A DNA stretch of 17,991 bases, from the NCBI GenBank assembly GCA_030834835.1, contig JAUQXD010000337.1, positions 1 to 17,991 on the forward strand, written 5' to 3'. The number at the start of each line of letters is the position of its first letter. The stretch's first letter is position 1. The position numbers and the translations under genes were made by a program. Below, piece by piece: positions 6,910-13,237 of this stretch. Under the pieces are notes generated by a model. It ran no database searches and was not told where the DNA came from. It was given only the letters and a program-made list of their open reading frames with translations. The DNA comes from Thermoflexales bacterium (GTDB lineage: Bacteria > Chloroflexota > Anaerolineae > Fen-1058).

Positions 6910-6975
6910 TGTCTTGCCTCATTAGATTCGTGCAACCCATCAATCAGACACACTACGCCAATGTTATCGCACGGT

Positions 6976-7004
6976 ATTTTACCGTACTTCAGTACAATAA
7001 TCAG
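6976..7004 (-). promoter_or_regulatory. Possible kamA promoter overlapped by an inverted repeat
   Basis: On the minus strand, CTGATT (7004-6999) and TAAAAT (6981-6976) are 17 bp apart. The -10 box matches 5 of 6, but the -35 box only 3 of 6, as expected if an activator is needed. The inverted repeat ACGGTA-TTT-TACCGT (6971-6985) covers the -10 box. Transcription would start near 6969, about 60 nt before kamA. Confidence 0.35.
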
Positions 7005-7013
7005 TAAAAAGAC

Positions 7014-7059
7014 GGTGAAACTTTAACGGACGGATCGGTTTGGTGAAAGAACGGTGAAA
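7014..7059. promoter_or_regulatory. Direct-repeat operator candidate (GGTGAAA boxes) upstream of kamA
   Basis: GGTGAAA occurs at 7014-7020, 7042-7048 and 7053-7059. The last two form a 7-4-7 arrangement with 11-bp pitch, the geometry of Pho boxes bound by tandem OmpR/PhoB winged-helix proteins. The outer copies extend to ACGGTGAAA. They lie just upstream of the possible kamA -35 box and next to the gene for a winged-helix regulator, so they are candidate binding sites for that protein or for the response regulator at 2009. Confidence 0.5.
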
Positions 7060-7112
7060 TGCCCAATCGAGGTTCACATCATGGATGCGGCCCGCAGCCG
7101 CACGGGACAACA

Positions 7113-7138
7113 AAGAACCGCCCATTGAGGCGGTTCTT
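7113..7138 (-). terminator. Terminator of the winged-helix regulator gene
   Basis: A perfect 10-bp stem, AAGAACCGCC with GGCGGTTCTT, has a 6-nt loop. On the minus strand it is followed by TTGTTGTC, a moderate T-rich tail. It lies 27 nt after the stop of the regulator gene and separates that gene from the kamA operon. Confidence 0.8.
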
Positions 7139-7165
7139 ACTCGTTACTCATCACTTGTCACTCAT
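7138..7165. repeat. Degenerate heptanucleotide tandem repeat
   Basis: Four consecutive 7-nt units with the pattern YACTYRT (such as TACTCAT and CACTCAT) fill the space between the terminator stem and the stop codon of the regulator gene. Read on the other strand, the units resemble the GTGACGA/GTAACGA units at 13182-13202, so they belong to a dispersed family. Confidence 0.6.
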
Positions 7166-7836
7166 CATACTCCCGGCAAATCCAGCATATACCCGTGTCC
7201 GCGCACCGACTGGATGTAATCGCCCTGCGCGTTGAGGCCCAGTTTCATCCGCAGCAGCCGCACATGTGCCTTCAGCAAGTCCTGGGCCTCGCTCTGGCTA
7301 CCATCGTAGCCCCAGACTTCGCGCAGCAGCTGCTGATAACCCACCACTTTGCCCTCGTGCTGCGCCAGCACATACAACAGCTGATACTGCACCGGCGGCA
7401 GCGATACCCAGCGCTTCTTCTTAAAACGCGCCCGCTTCCGCGCCGGATCGATCACCAGTTCGCCGATGCGGATGAGGTGCTCCACCGGCCGCCGGGGACG
7501 AATCAGGGCTAACGCCGCCGCCACCCGCTTGCGATCGGCCACGGTAGGCCGCACCGACGAGACCTTAACCGGCACGATGACGGGCCAGTGGCCGGTGCTG
7601 CTGAGTACATTCAACAAGGCGCGCGGCTGTTGATTCAACAACACCCGATCGATGATCAGCAACTCCAACTGCTGCTCTTCGCCCAGCAGGCGCGCGGCCA
7701 CCGTCAGATCGTCGGCCACCAGGCACATCACGCGCTCGGCGGCCAGGGCTTGCGCCCAGCGGGCAGTAACTCGCTCGGCAGCAATCACCAGCACATGCGG
7801 ACGACGTCGTTTGGGGCCAGCAGCCAGATCAGCCAT
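7165..7836 (-). CDS. Winged-helix transcription regulator with degenerate receiver-like N-terminus
   Basis: This 223-residue protein has a C-terminal OmpR/PhoB-type winged-helix domain (about residues 122-220): a first strand pair around ELVIDPARKRARF, then SLPPVQYQLLYVLAQHEGKVVGYQQLLREVWGY in sequence order, the recognition helix near LLKAHVRLLRMKL, and the wing IQSVRGHGYML. The N-terminal 110 residues look like a receiver fold (HVLVIAAE, then LELLIIDR). The paired acidic residues of the pocket are gone, no KPF lysine is visible, and Asp63 is the only candidate acceptor. It is probably not controlled by ordinary phosphorylation. GAGG lies 5 nt before the ATG. The gene has a good promoter overlapped by a 20-bp palindrome and its own terminator. 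Its nearest target candidates are the divergent operon and kamA. Confidence 0.85.
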   Translation of the reverse strand: MADLAAGPKRRRPHVLVIAAERVTARWAQALAAERVMCLVADDLTVAARLLGEEQQLELLIIDRVLLNQQPRALLNVLSSTGHWPVIVPVKVSSVRPTVADRKRVAAALALIRPRRPVEHLIRIGELVIDPARKRARFKKKRWVSLPPVQYQLLYVLAQHEGKVVGYQQLLREVWGYDGSQSEAQDLLKAHVRLLRMKLGLNAQGDYIQSVRGHGYMLDLPGV

Positions 7837-7849
7837 AGAAGCCTCAGTT

Positions 7850-7877
7850 CACAATGCGTGATGCTCAACGCACAATG
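7850..7877. repeat. Short heptanucleotide-phase repeat in the regulator leader
   Basis: CACAATG occurs at 7850-7856 and again at 7871-7877, exactly three 7-nt units apart, with related units between. A degenerate inverted counterpart (ATTGTGCAT-like, about 7964-7991) lies on the other side of the divergent promoters. The repeat is weaker than the others in the window. Confidence 0.35.
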
Positions 7878-7888
7878 TAGATGCTAAC

Positions 7889-7908
7889 AATCAGAGTATA
7901 CTCTGATT
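7889..7908. promoter_or_regulatory. Perfect 20-bp palindromic operator candidate
   Basis: The half-site AATCAGAGTA is followed directly by its exact reverse complement, TACTCTGATT. The palindrome covers the -10 box of the minus-strand promoter, so a bound dimer should repress the regulator gene. An OmpR-type protein usually binds direct repeats, so the binder may be another, unseen factor. Confidence 0.65.
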
Positions 7909-7923
7909 CCGCGTCAGTTCCAA
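7895..7923 (-). promoter_or_regulatory. Promoter of the winged-helix regulator gene
   Basis: On the minus strand, TTGGAA (7923-7918) and TATACT (7900-7895) are 17 bp apart, matching consensus at 4 of 6 and 5 of 6. Transcription would start near 7888, about 50 nt before the ATG. The -10 box is embedded in the 20-bp palindrome. Confidence 0.7.
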
Positions 7924-7952
7924 TTGGAAGTCGCGATCATTCGGTGTACAAT
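7924..7952 (+). promoter_or_regulatory. Promoter of the plus-strand gene run
   Basis: TTGGAA (7924-7929) and TACAAT (7947-7952) are 17 bp apart. The -35 box directly abuts the -35 box of the divergent promoter, and together they form the palindrome TTCCAATTGGAA (7918-7929). Transcription would start near 7959, about 36 nt before the ATG at 7995. Confidence 0.7.
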
Positions 7953-7994
7953 TCCGGGTGTTTCATTGTTAATTGTGCATCGAGCATTGATCCC

Positions 7995-8744
7995 ATGCCT
8001 ACACCCATTCAACACATCATTATTGCCGAACAGTTGCTAAGCGACGCGACGCTGCCCGCGTCGCTGCGTGATGAACTGCGCGCCCAGCGCGGCGCGTTTC
8101 TCTTTGGCAATACCGCACCCGATGTGCAGGTGGTCTCCAATCAACTGCGCGAAGCCACCCACTTCTTTCAAATCCCGTTCGACTCGACGCCGCAGCCACA
8201 TCAGACTTTATTCAAGAAGTTTCCGGTTCTGGCTCACGCCCCATCGCTCCCGGCCGCCCACGCGGCCTTCATCGCCGGGTACGTCTGCCATTTGTGGCTG
8301 GACATCATCTGGGTGCGCGACATCTATCTGCCCGCCTTCGGCCCGCACGCCCGCTGGGACACGATGCGCGATCGACTGCTATTCCACAACATCCTGCGCG
8401 CATGGTGCGATCAAAACGATCAAGCCCGACTCAACGCCGACACTGGCGCGATTCTGGCGACCGCCCAGCCGCGCAAATGGCTGCCCTTCACTGCCGATGC
8501 CTATCTGCGTGAATGGCGTGATCTATTGGCGGTACAGTTCCAGCCCGGCGCGGCGATTCGCACCGTCGAGGTCTTTGCCGCCCGCAACCGGGTGGCCCCG
8601 GAAGAATTTCATCGCGTGCTAGGTTCGCCCGCTGAACTCGATCGCTTGATCTTTGCCCACGCTACGCGCGAGAAGATCGAAGCCTTTTATCGCACCGGGC
8701 ATGACGACATGGCGCAGTTGATTGTGGACTACTTTGGCGATTAG
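7995..8744 (+). CDS. Putative zinc-dependent phospholipase C-like protein (PF00882-like)
   Basis: This 249-residue, mainly helical protein begins with PTPIQHIIIAEQLL, followed by FLFGNTAPDVQ (Asp43), THFFQ (His56) and FIAGYVCHLWLDIIW (His99, Asp103). The order of an N-terminal His, a G-x-x-APD motif and a GY-x-x-H-L-x-x-D helix matches the zinc-dependent phospholipase C family as I know it, where these residues bind metal. No signal peptide is evident, so it may act inside the cell or at the inner membrane face. The frame opens at 7881, upstream of the predicted transcription start, so the ATG at 7995 is chosen even though its ribosome site is weak. It is followed by a patatin-like lipase, so the pair may act on lipids. 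The family call is from motif memory only. Confidence 0.6.
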   Translation: MPTPIQHIIIAEQLLSDATLPASLRDELRAQRGAFLFGNTAPDVQVVSNQLREATHFFQIPFDSTPQPHQTLFKKFPVLAHAPSLPAAHAAFIAGYVCHLWLDIIWVRDIYLPAFGPHARWDTMRDRLLFHNILRAWCDQNDQARLNADTGAILATAQPRKWLPFTADAYLREWRDLLAVQFQPGAAIRTVEVFAARNRVAPEEFHRVLGSPAELDRLIFAHATREKIEAFYRTGHDDMAQLIVDYFGD

Positions 8745-8843
8745 TGATTGGTCAATCGGTAATCGGTCGATTGGTAACCAATTCGCCAGTCAACCAATCA
8801 CCAATTTACCAGTTGACCAATTTACCGATCGACTACTTACTAC
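8744..8843. repeat. Degenerate octanucleotide repeat tract with inverted arms
   Basis: From the stop codon of the preceding gene to just before the patatin ribosome site, the DNA is built of 8-nt units. The right part (8788-8835) has six in-phase units of the type ATTTACCA (8804-8811), GTTGACCA (8812-8819) and ATTTACCG (8820-8827). The left part (8744-8776) carries the reverse-complement style (GATTGGT, AATCGGT). GTGATTGGT (8744-8752) pairs with ACCAATCAC (8793-8801), and ATTGGT-A-ACCAAT (8770-8782) forms a near-palindrome. The tract is AT-richer than flanking genes. Confidence 0.75.
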
Positions 8844-8859
8844 TCTCGGAGGCGACCCT

Positions 8860-9825
8860 ATGACGAACTCCACTCCCAAACGCGCGCTCGTTCTTTCCGG
8901 CGGCGGCGGCCGCGGCGCCTTTCAGGTCGGCGTGATCGAGCAACTCGAATCGATCGGCTGGAAGCCCGACATCATCATCGGCACGTCCATCGGCTCGATG
9001 AATGCCGCCGTCTACGCCACAGGCGGTCTGCCGCGCCTACGGTATATGTGGGAATCGATCCGCACGCGCGATATGCAGCGGGTGCTGCGCCGGCCGCCGT
9101 GGCACAGCTTATTCGATCGGACCCCGTGGAAACGCACGCTGGAGAAGTATGTACCCGAGCACGAGTTGGCTCAGGTCAAACAACCGCTCTACATGGTCGC
9201 CACCGACATCACCACGGGCCATCCCACGGTGTATACCAACGGCGAAAAACCGGCGCGCAACAAAGGGCTGTATCAAAAAGTCGGCGCGTTGAACCACGCT
9301 CATTTGCTCGCCAGTTCCAGCATTCCCTACCTTTACGAATCCATCCCGGTCGAGGGCAACCAGCACTGGGACGGCGCGGTCATGTATAATTCGCCCCTGC
9401 GGCCCGCCATCGACGCGGAAGCGGACGAGATTTTGATGGTGCTGCTATCGCCCTATCACAAACTCGAAGAGAACGATCCGCTCCCGATGGTGCAGCGCGC
9501 TGCGCTGCCGCCACAGCCGCCGGGGCTGATCGGCTCGATCGGCTACGTGCTGGACCTGGCGCTGATCGGCACGTTCGAGAACGACTTTGAAGAGCTGCGC
9601 AAAGTCAATCGGCGGGTGCATCAGGGCCATCAGGCCGAGGCCGATCACCGGGAAGTGCGCGCGGCCGTCATCGCGCCCAACGATTGGATCACGCCGCTGG
9701 ACATCATCCGCTACCGGCCCGATCGAATCCGCGCCCTGCGCGAACAGGGGCGGCTGGCGACGCAGGCCACGTTCAAGCGTATCGAACGGCTGGGCTGGGA
9801 TTCGTTGTATGGGGTGGATGAGTAG
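8860..9825 (+). CDS. Patatin-like phospholipase
   Basis: This 321-residue serine lipase of the patatin family (bacterial RssA-like) would hydrolyse acyl ester bonds of lipids through a Ser-Asp dyad. The oxyanion-hole motif is LSGGGGRGAFQVG (about residues 12-24). The nucleophile is Ser43 in GTSIGS, and the dyad aspartate is Asp171 in WDGAV. No signal peptide or membrane segment is seen, so it is probably cytoplasmic or peripheral. The open frame runs upstream to 8722 through the octanucleotide repeat. The ATG at 8860 is chosen because GGAGG lies 7 nt before it and the patatin domain starts right after. The C-terminal 70 residues are charged and helical, and no function is assigned to them. 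Confidence 0.9.
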   Translation: MTNSTPKRALVLSGGGGRGAFQVGVIEQLESIGWKPDIIIGTSIGSMNAAVYATGGLPRLRYMWESIRTRDMQRVLRRPPWHSLFDRTPWKRTLEKYVPEHELAQVKQPLYMVATDITTGHPTVYTNGEKPARNKGLYQKVGALNHAHLLASSSIPYLYESIPVEGNQHWDGAVMYNSPLRPAIDAEADEILMVLLSPYHKLEENDPLPMVQRAALPPQPPGLIGSIGYVLDLALIGTFENDFEELRKVNRRVHQGHQAEADHREVRAAVIAPNDWITPLDIIRYRPDRIRALREQGRLATQATFKRIERLGWDSLYGVDE

Positions 9826-9934
9826 GTTAGTAAATTAGTAGATTCGTAAATTAGTCATCGCTATACCGATCTACCAACCTACTAATCTACTACTCTACCA
9901 ATCTACTAATCTACCAATTCCTAATTTACTAACC
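9822..9934. repeat. Inverted octanucleotide repeat arms between patatin gene and galE
   Basis: The left arm (9822-9853) is four 8-nt units of the type GTARATTA, such as GTAAATTA at 9830-9837 and 9846-9853. The right arm (9871-9934) is eight units of the complementary type CTACYAAT, such as CTACTAAT at 9879-9886 and 9903-9910. The outer ends form a perfect 14-bp stem: GGTTAGTAAATTAG (9825-9838) pairs with CTAATTTACTAACC (9921-9934). The left arm includes the patatin stop codon, and the right arm ends 2 nt before the galE ribosome site AGGAG (9937-9941). Confidence 0.85.
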
Positions 9935-9946
9935 ACAGGAGCCATC

Positions 9947-10930
9947 ATGAACATTCTCGTTACCGGCGGAGCAGGCTACATCGGCAGTCATGTCGTGGAA
10001 GAACTGTGCAACGCCGGCGAAAAAGTCGTCGTCTTCGATAATCTCTATACCGGCCACCGCGAAGCAGTGGATGCGCGCGCCGAATTTGTGCCGGGCAATC
10101 TGGCCGATGCCAACGCCGTGAAGCAGGTCTTTGACACGCACCTCTTCGACGGCGTGATGCACTTCGCCTCGTACACGCTGGTCGGCGAGAGCATGCAAAA
10201 GCCCTTCCTCTATATCGGCGACAACGTGACCAATGCGCTGAATCTGCTGCGCGCGATGGTCGATCACGACGTGAAGCGCTTCATCTTGTCGTCCACGGCC
10301 AATCTGTTCGACGATCCACTCAAGATGCCCATCGACGAGAAGGAACGCATCGTGCCGGGCAGCCCGTACGGCGAGTCCAAATTCATCATCGAGCGCCTGC
10401 TGCACTGGATGGATCACATCTATAATTTGCGCTTTGCGGCGCTGCGTTACTTCAACGCGGCCGGCGCGTCGCCGACGGCCAATCGGGGCGAAGATCACGC
10501 CATCGAGACGCACCTGATCCCGCTGGTGCTGCAAACAGCCTTGGGCATTCGCGAAAAGATCATGATTTTCGGCGACGACTATCCCACGCGCGACGGCTCG
10601 TGCATCCGCGATTACATCCACGTCAACGATCTGGCGCAGGCGCACATCCTGGCGCTGAAGGCGCTGGACAAGGGCAGCCGCACCTACAACCTGGGCAACG
10701 GCGAAGGCTATTCGGTGAAGGAAGTCATCGAAGCCGCGCGCAAGATCACGGGCCTGCCTATCAAAGCCGAAGTCGGCCCGCGCCGACCGGGCGATCCCGC
10801 GATCCTGATTGCGGGCAGTGAGACCATCAAGCGCGAACTGGGCTGGCAGCCGCGTTTCGCCTCGATCGAAAGCATCATCGGCACGGCGTGGGCGTGGCAT
10901 CAAGCGCATCCCAAGGGCTATCAGTCTTGA
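9947..10930 (+). CDS. galE: UDP-glucose 4-epimerase (GalE-like)
   Basis: This extended short-chain dehydrogenase of 327 residues would interconvert UDP-glucose and UDP-galactose (or the N-acetyl forms) with tightly bound NAD, supplying sugar nucleotides for glycans. The NAD-binding motif GGAGYIGSH is at residues 7-15. [11 protein letters not shown] and [13 protein letters not shown] (Ser115-Thr117) lead to the catalytic Tyr141-x3-Lys145 in SPYGESK. The GalE-typical RYFNAAGA and [10 protein letters not shown] follow. Length is normal. STANLFDDP differs from the more usual SSATVYG form, so a related epimerase activity cannot be excluded. AGGAG lies 5 nt before the ATG. The next gene overlaps its stop. 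A glycosyltransferase pair lies downstream, consistent with a surface sugar pathway. Confidence 0.88.
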   Translation: MNILVTGGAGYIGSHVVEELCNAGEKVVVFDNLYTGHREAVDARAEFVPGNLADANAVKQVFDTHLFDGVMHFASYTLVGESMQKPFLYIGDNVTNALNLLRAMVDHDVKRFILSSTANLFDDPLKMPIDEKERIVPGSPYGESKFIIERLLHWMDHIYNLRFAALRYFNAAGASPTANRGEDHAIETHLIPLVLQTALGIREKIMIFGDDYPTRDGSCIRDYIHVNDLAQAHILALKALDKGSRTYNLGNGEGYSVKEVIEAARKITGLPIKAEVGPRRPGDPAILIAGSETIKRELGWQPRFASIESIIGTAWAWHQAHPKGYQS

Positions 10931-11328
10931 CGATCGACTATCGCGACGCGCACGACATCGATCTCGATCAACTGGCAACACTCTTCGATGCGGTCGGCTG
11001 GCAGCGGCGCACGGCCAACCGCGTCCGATTGGCGCAGTTGGTTGACGGCTCGTTGTGGGTGGTCTCGGCGTGGGAGGGCGATGTGCTGGTCGGCTTTGCG
11101 CGCGCGATTTCCGACGGAGCATTCAACGCCTACATCAGCACTGTGGCCGTTTTACCGGCGTATCAAAAGCGCGGCATCGGGCGCGAGTTGGTGCGCCGTC
11201 TGGTCGAGAATCGCGACGGCATTCAGTTTGTGCTGCACGCCAACGATCGCGCCTATCCCTTCTATCTGCACATCGGGCTGGATTTTCAGCCGTTTGACAA
11301 CGTGCTTGCACGTCCTCGTCGGCACTGA
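10927..11328 (+). CDS. GNAT-family N-acetyltransferase (second)
   Basis: This small 133-residue acetyltransferase has the acetyl-CoA motif Q-x-x-G-x-G in [18 protein letters not shown] (Gln80 to Gly85) and a short C-terminal strand and loop around [14 protein letters not shown]. The substrate cannot be inferred. Two starts are possible. TTG at 10927 overlaps the galE stop as TTGA and gives the compact GNAT N-terminus [13 protein letters not shown] at 10888 would overlap galE by 43 nt and add 13 residues that look unlike the family. The first is preferred. Coupling to galE suggests co-expression. It is not closely similar to the GNAT in the kamA operon. Confidence 0.8.
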   Translation: MTIDYRDAHDIDLDQLATLFDAVGWQRRTANRVRLAQLVDGSLWVVSAWEGDVLVGFARAISDGAFNAYISTVAVLPAYQKRGIGRELVRRLVENRDGIQFVLHANDRAYPFYLHIGLDFQPFDNVLARPRRH

Positions 11329-11336
11329 CTGCTTCT

Positions 11337-12029
11337 ATGAGTGATGCGACTGAACCGAATAAATCGAATGAGTCAGGATCTGTTTGGCAGCAACTAGACA
11401 CCTTGCTGACTGACGCACAGACACGCCCCACGCCTCTCACACCTCAAGAAGTCGTGTCGAACATTGAGGCCGTCGTACAAGACGCGGAGCAGACACGTGT
11501 GCGACAGCAGCGACAACGGCGTTTGTTTGTGGTGTCGATAGTCCTGGTACTCACCATCGGCTTTATAGCTATCGTTTACAATGTTCTTGTTGAAGAGCTA
11601 AGGCGCGGGACAGACGAGATAAAGCACGGGCTCAATGAAATGGTTGCGGATCATCCGGTCACATACACCATGCCCGCCGCTGCGCAAATCATCGATCAGT
11701 ACACCAGTAAAGCCGACTGGTTTGGCGATTTCGACTACTGTGCAACTTTCCGGGTCCCAGATGCAGAGTATGACCAACTGCTTCTGAATGGATTCAATTG
11801 GATTTACAAGGGACGCGGCAGTACAACACCTACGCCACATGTACCTGAGTGGCGGCAAGGGCCTCTGACAAACGTATCTCTTGCGAACAGTTGCCTGGGA
11901 GGTCTAAAACCTGGGTTGCGTGGTTCCACAATCTATCGCTACCTGTTTGAGGAAGGTGAGGGCTGGCAGAGGCTATTGATCATCGATGAAAAAGAAAAGA
12001 TCATCTACTACTATCGCGGCAGTTGGTAG
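11337..12029 (+). CDS. Single-pass membrane protein of unknown function
   Basis: No family is recognised for this 230-residue protein. Residues 1-62 are polar, acidic and Thr/Pro-containing, and end in a basic stretch (RVRQQRQRRR). One membrane segment follows (about 63-85). The C-terminal part of about 145 residues should therefore lie outside the cell. It contains two well-separated cysteines (YCATF and NSCLGG), a Trp/Gly/Thr-rich middle and a Tyr-rich end (IIYYYRGSW). It starts 8 nt after the GNAT stop and ends 15 nt before the glycosyltransferase gene, without an evident ribosome site. Its DNA is noticeably AT-richer than the flanking genes, and its codon use looks different, which hints at separate acquisition. 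Confidence 0.75.
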   Translation: MSDATEPNKSNESGSVWQQLDTLLTDAQTRPTPLTPQEVVSNIEAVVQDAEQTRVRQQRQRRLFVVSIVLVLTIGFIAIVYNVLVEELRRGTDEIKHGLNEMVADHPVTYTMPAAAQIIDQYTSKADWFGDFDYCATFRVPDAEYDQLLLNGFNWIYKGRGSTTPTPHVPEWRQGPLTNVSLANSCLGGLKPGLRGSTIYRYLFEEGEGWQRLLIIDEKEKIIYYYRGSW

Positions 12030-12044
12030 TTTCACCGACCCATC

Positions 12045-13199
12045 ATGCGCATCGTACTCAACGGCTGGTTCATCGATCAACCTCATACCGGCAGCGGTCA
12101 ATACACGCGGCAGTTGCTGTATCAGTTGCCGCGCATCGCGCCACAGCACGAGTACGCGCTGATCGTGCCACATCGCAACTCGTTTGAAGTCGTCGATGTT
12201 GACGCCAACACCAACCTCCAACTTCTAACCTCCAACTTCCAATTTCAAATTTCCAACTACCGCAAAGTCCTGTTCGAGCAAGACCTAATGCCGCGCGCCG
12301 CGCGCGCCTGTCAGGCCGACGTACTGCACGTGCCCTACTGGGCGCCGCCGCTGCGTTCGCCCGTGCCCATCGTCGTCACCATTCACGACATCATTCCGCT
12401 AATGCTAAAAGAATATCGCGGCGGGCCGCTGGTCAACGCCTATACAGGATTGGTCAGCGCGGCCGCGCGGGGCGCGACGTTGATCCTGACGGATTCCGAC
12501 GCCAGCCGCCACGACATCATCTCCCGATTGAACATATCAGCCGAGCGCGTGCGCACGATCTATCTGGCGGCCGATCCGAAGTTTACGGATCGAGTTGATC
12601 CCATCGACTATGCCGCGCTGCGAAACAACCACGATCTGCCCGAAGACTATGTGCTGTACCTGGGCGGCTTCGATGCGCGCAAGAATATCGAGGCGGCGCT
12701 GCAGGTCTACACCTGGGCGCAGGGCGCACTGGGCGAAAACTACCCACTGGTGATTGCGGGGAAACTACCCGATCGACACGATGCCTTCTTTCACGATCCG
12801 CGCGTGATTGCGAAGCAGATCGAAGTGGAAAACGTCGTGCGCTTCATCGGGCCGGTCGCCGAAGAAGATAAAGTGGCGTTGTATCAACAAGCGCGCGCGT
12901 TTTTGTATCCTTCGATCTATGAAGGCTTTGGCTTGCCCGCGCTTGAGGCGCTCGCGTGTGGTGTGCCCGTCGTCGGCTCGAATGCTTCATCCATCCCCGA
13001 AATCGTCGGCGATGCCGGCATGCTGGTCGATCCGCACGATGCGCGAGCCATGGCGGGTGCGCTGATCGCTGTCTGCACCGAAGATGCGCTGCACGACGAA
13101 TTGAGCGAACGAGCGCTGAAGCAGGCGGCCAAATTCTCGTGGGAGAAGTGCGCGAGAGAAACCGTGGCGGCGTATGAAGCAGTGACGAGTAACGAGTGA
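12045..13199 (+). CDS. GT4-family glycosyltransferase
   Basis: This 384-residue GT-B fold enzyme would transfer a sugar from a nucleotide donor to a glycan or lipid acceptor at the cytoplasmic membrane face. The N-terminal domain begins MRIVLNGWFID and contains GSGQYTRQLL, VLHVPYWAPP and TIHDIIPLM. The C-terminal domain has YVLYLGGFDARKN, LVIAGK and the retaining-enzyme E-x7-E motif EGFGLPALE (Glu293, Glu301) followed by ACGVPVVGSN. Donor and acceptor are unknown. Residues about 55-71 (NTNLQLLTSNFQFQISN) are encoded by a heptanucleotide repeat and probably form an extra loop. The last codons and stop lie inside another heptanucleotide repeat shared with the next gene. No clear ribosome site precedes the ATG. 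Confidence 0.9.
   Translation: MRIVLNGWFIDQPHTGSGQYTRQLLYQLPRIAPQHEYALIVPHRNSFEVVDVDANTNLQLLTSNFQFQISNYRKVLFEQDLMPRAARACQADVLHVPYWAPPLRSPVPIVVTIHDIIPLMLKEYRGGPLVNAYTGLVSAAARGATLILTDSDASRHDIISRLNISAERVRTIYLAADPKFTDRVDPIDYAALRNNHDLPEDYVLYLGGFDARKNIEAALQVYTWAQGALGENYPLVIAGKLPDRHDAFFHDPRVIAKQIEVENVVRFIGPVAEEDKVALYQQARAFLYPSIYEGFGLPALEALACGVPVVGSNASSIPEIVGDAGMLVDPHDARAMAGALIAVCTEDALHDELSERALKQAAKFSWEKCARETVAAYEAVTSNE
12208..12256. repeat. Heptanucleotide repeat inside the GT4 gene
   Basis: Seven in-phase 7-nt units occur with the pattern YYTCCAA. CCTCCAA appears at 12215-12221 and 12229-12235, and variants end at 12256. Because 7 is not a multiple of 3, three units make a 7-residue protein period. 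The reading frame stays open across the tract. Confidence 0.8.
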
Positions 13200-13237
13200 C
13201 GAGTAAACAGTGGTGCGTGTTGCGTGATGCGTGTATC
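13182..13237. repeat. Heptanucleotide repeat spanning a stop-start junction
   Basis: Eight in-phase 7-nt units begin with GT. First come GTGACGA (13182-13188, 13196-13202) and GTAACGA (13189-13195), then GTGTTGC (13217-13223) and GTGATGC (13224-13230). The tract encodes the last residues and stop (13197-13199) of the GT4 gene and contains the ATG (13227) of the DUF2723 gene. Confidence 0.85.

Noticed and set aside
5335..7026. 563-residue plus-strand ORF opposite kamA
   Set aside because: It is antisense to kamA, which has all catalytic motifs. The ORF has no recognisable domain.
9929..11122. 397-residue minus-strand ORF opposite galE
   Set aside because: It is an antisense shadow of galE and the second GNAT, rich in Arg, His and Asp, without motifs.
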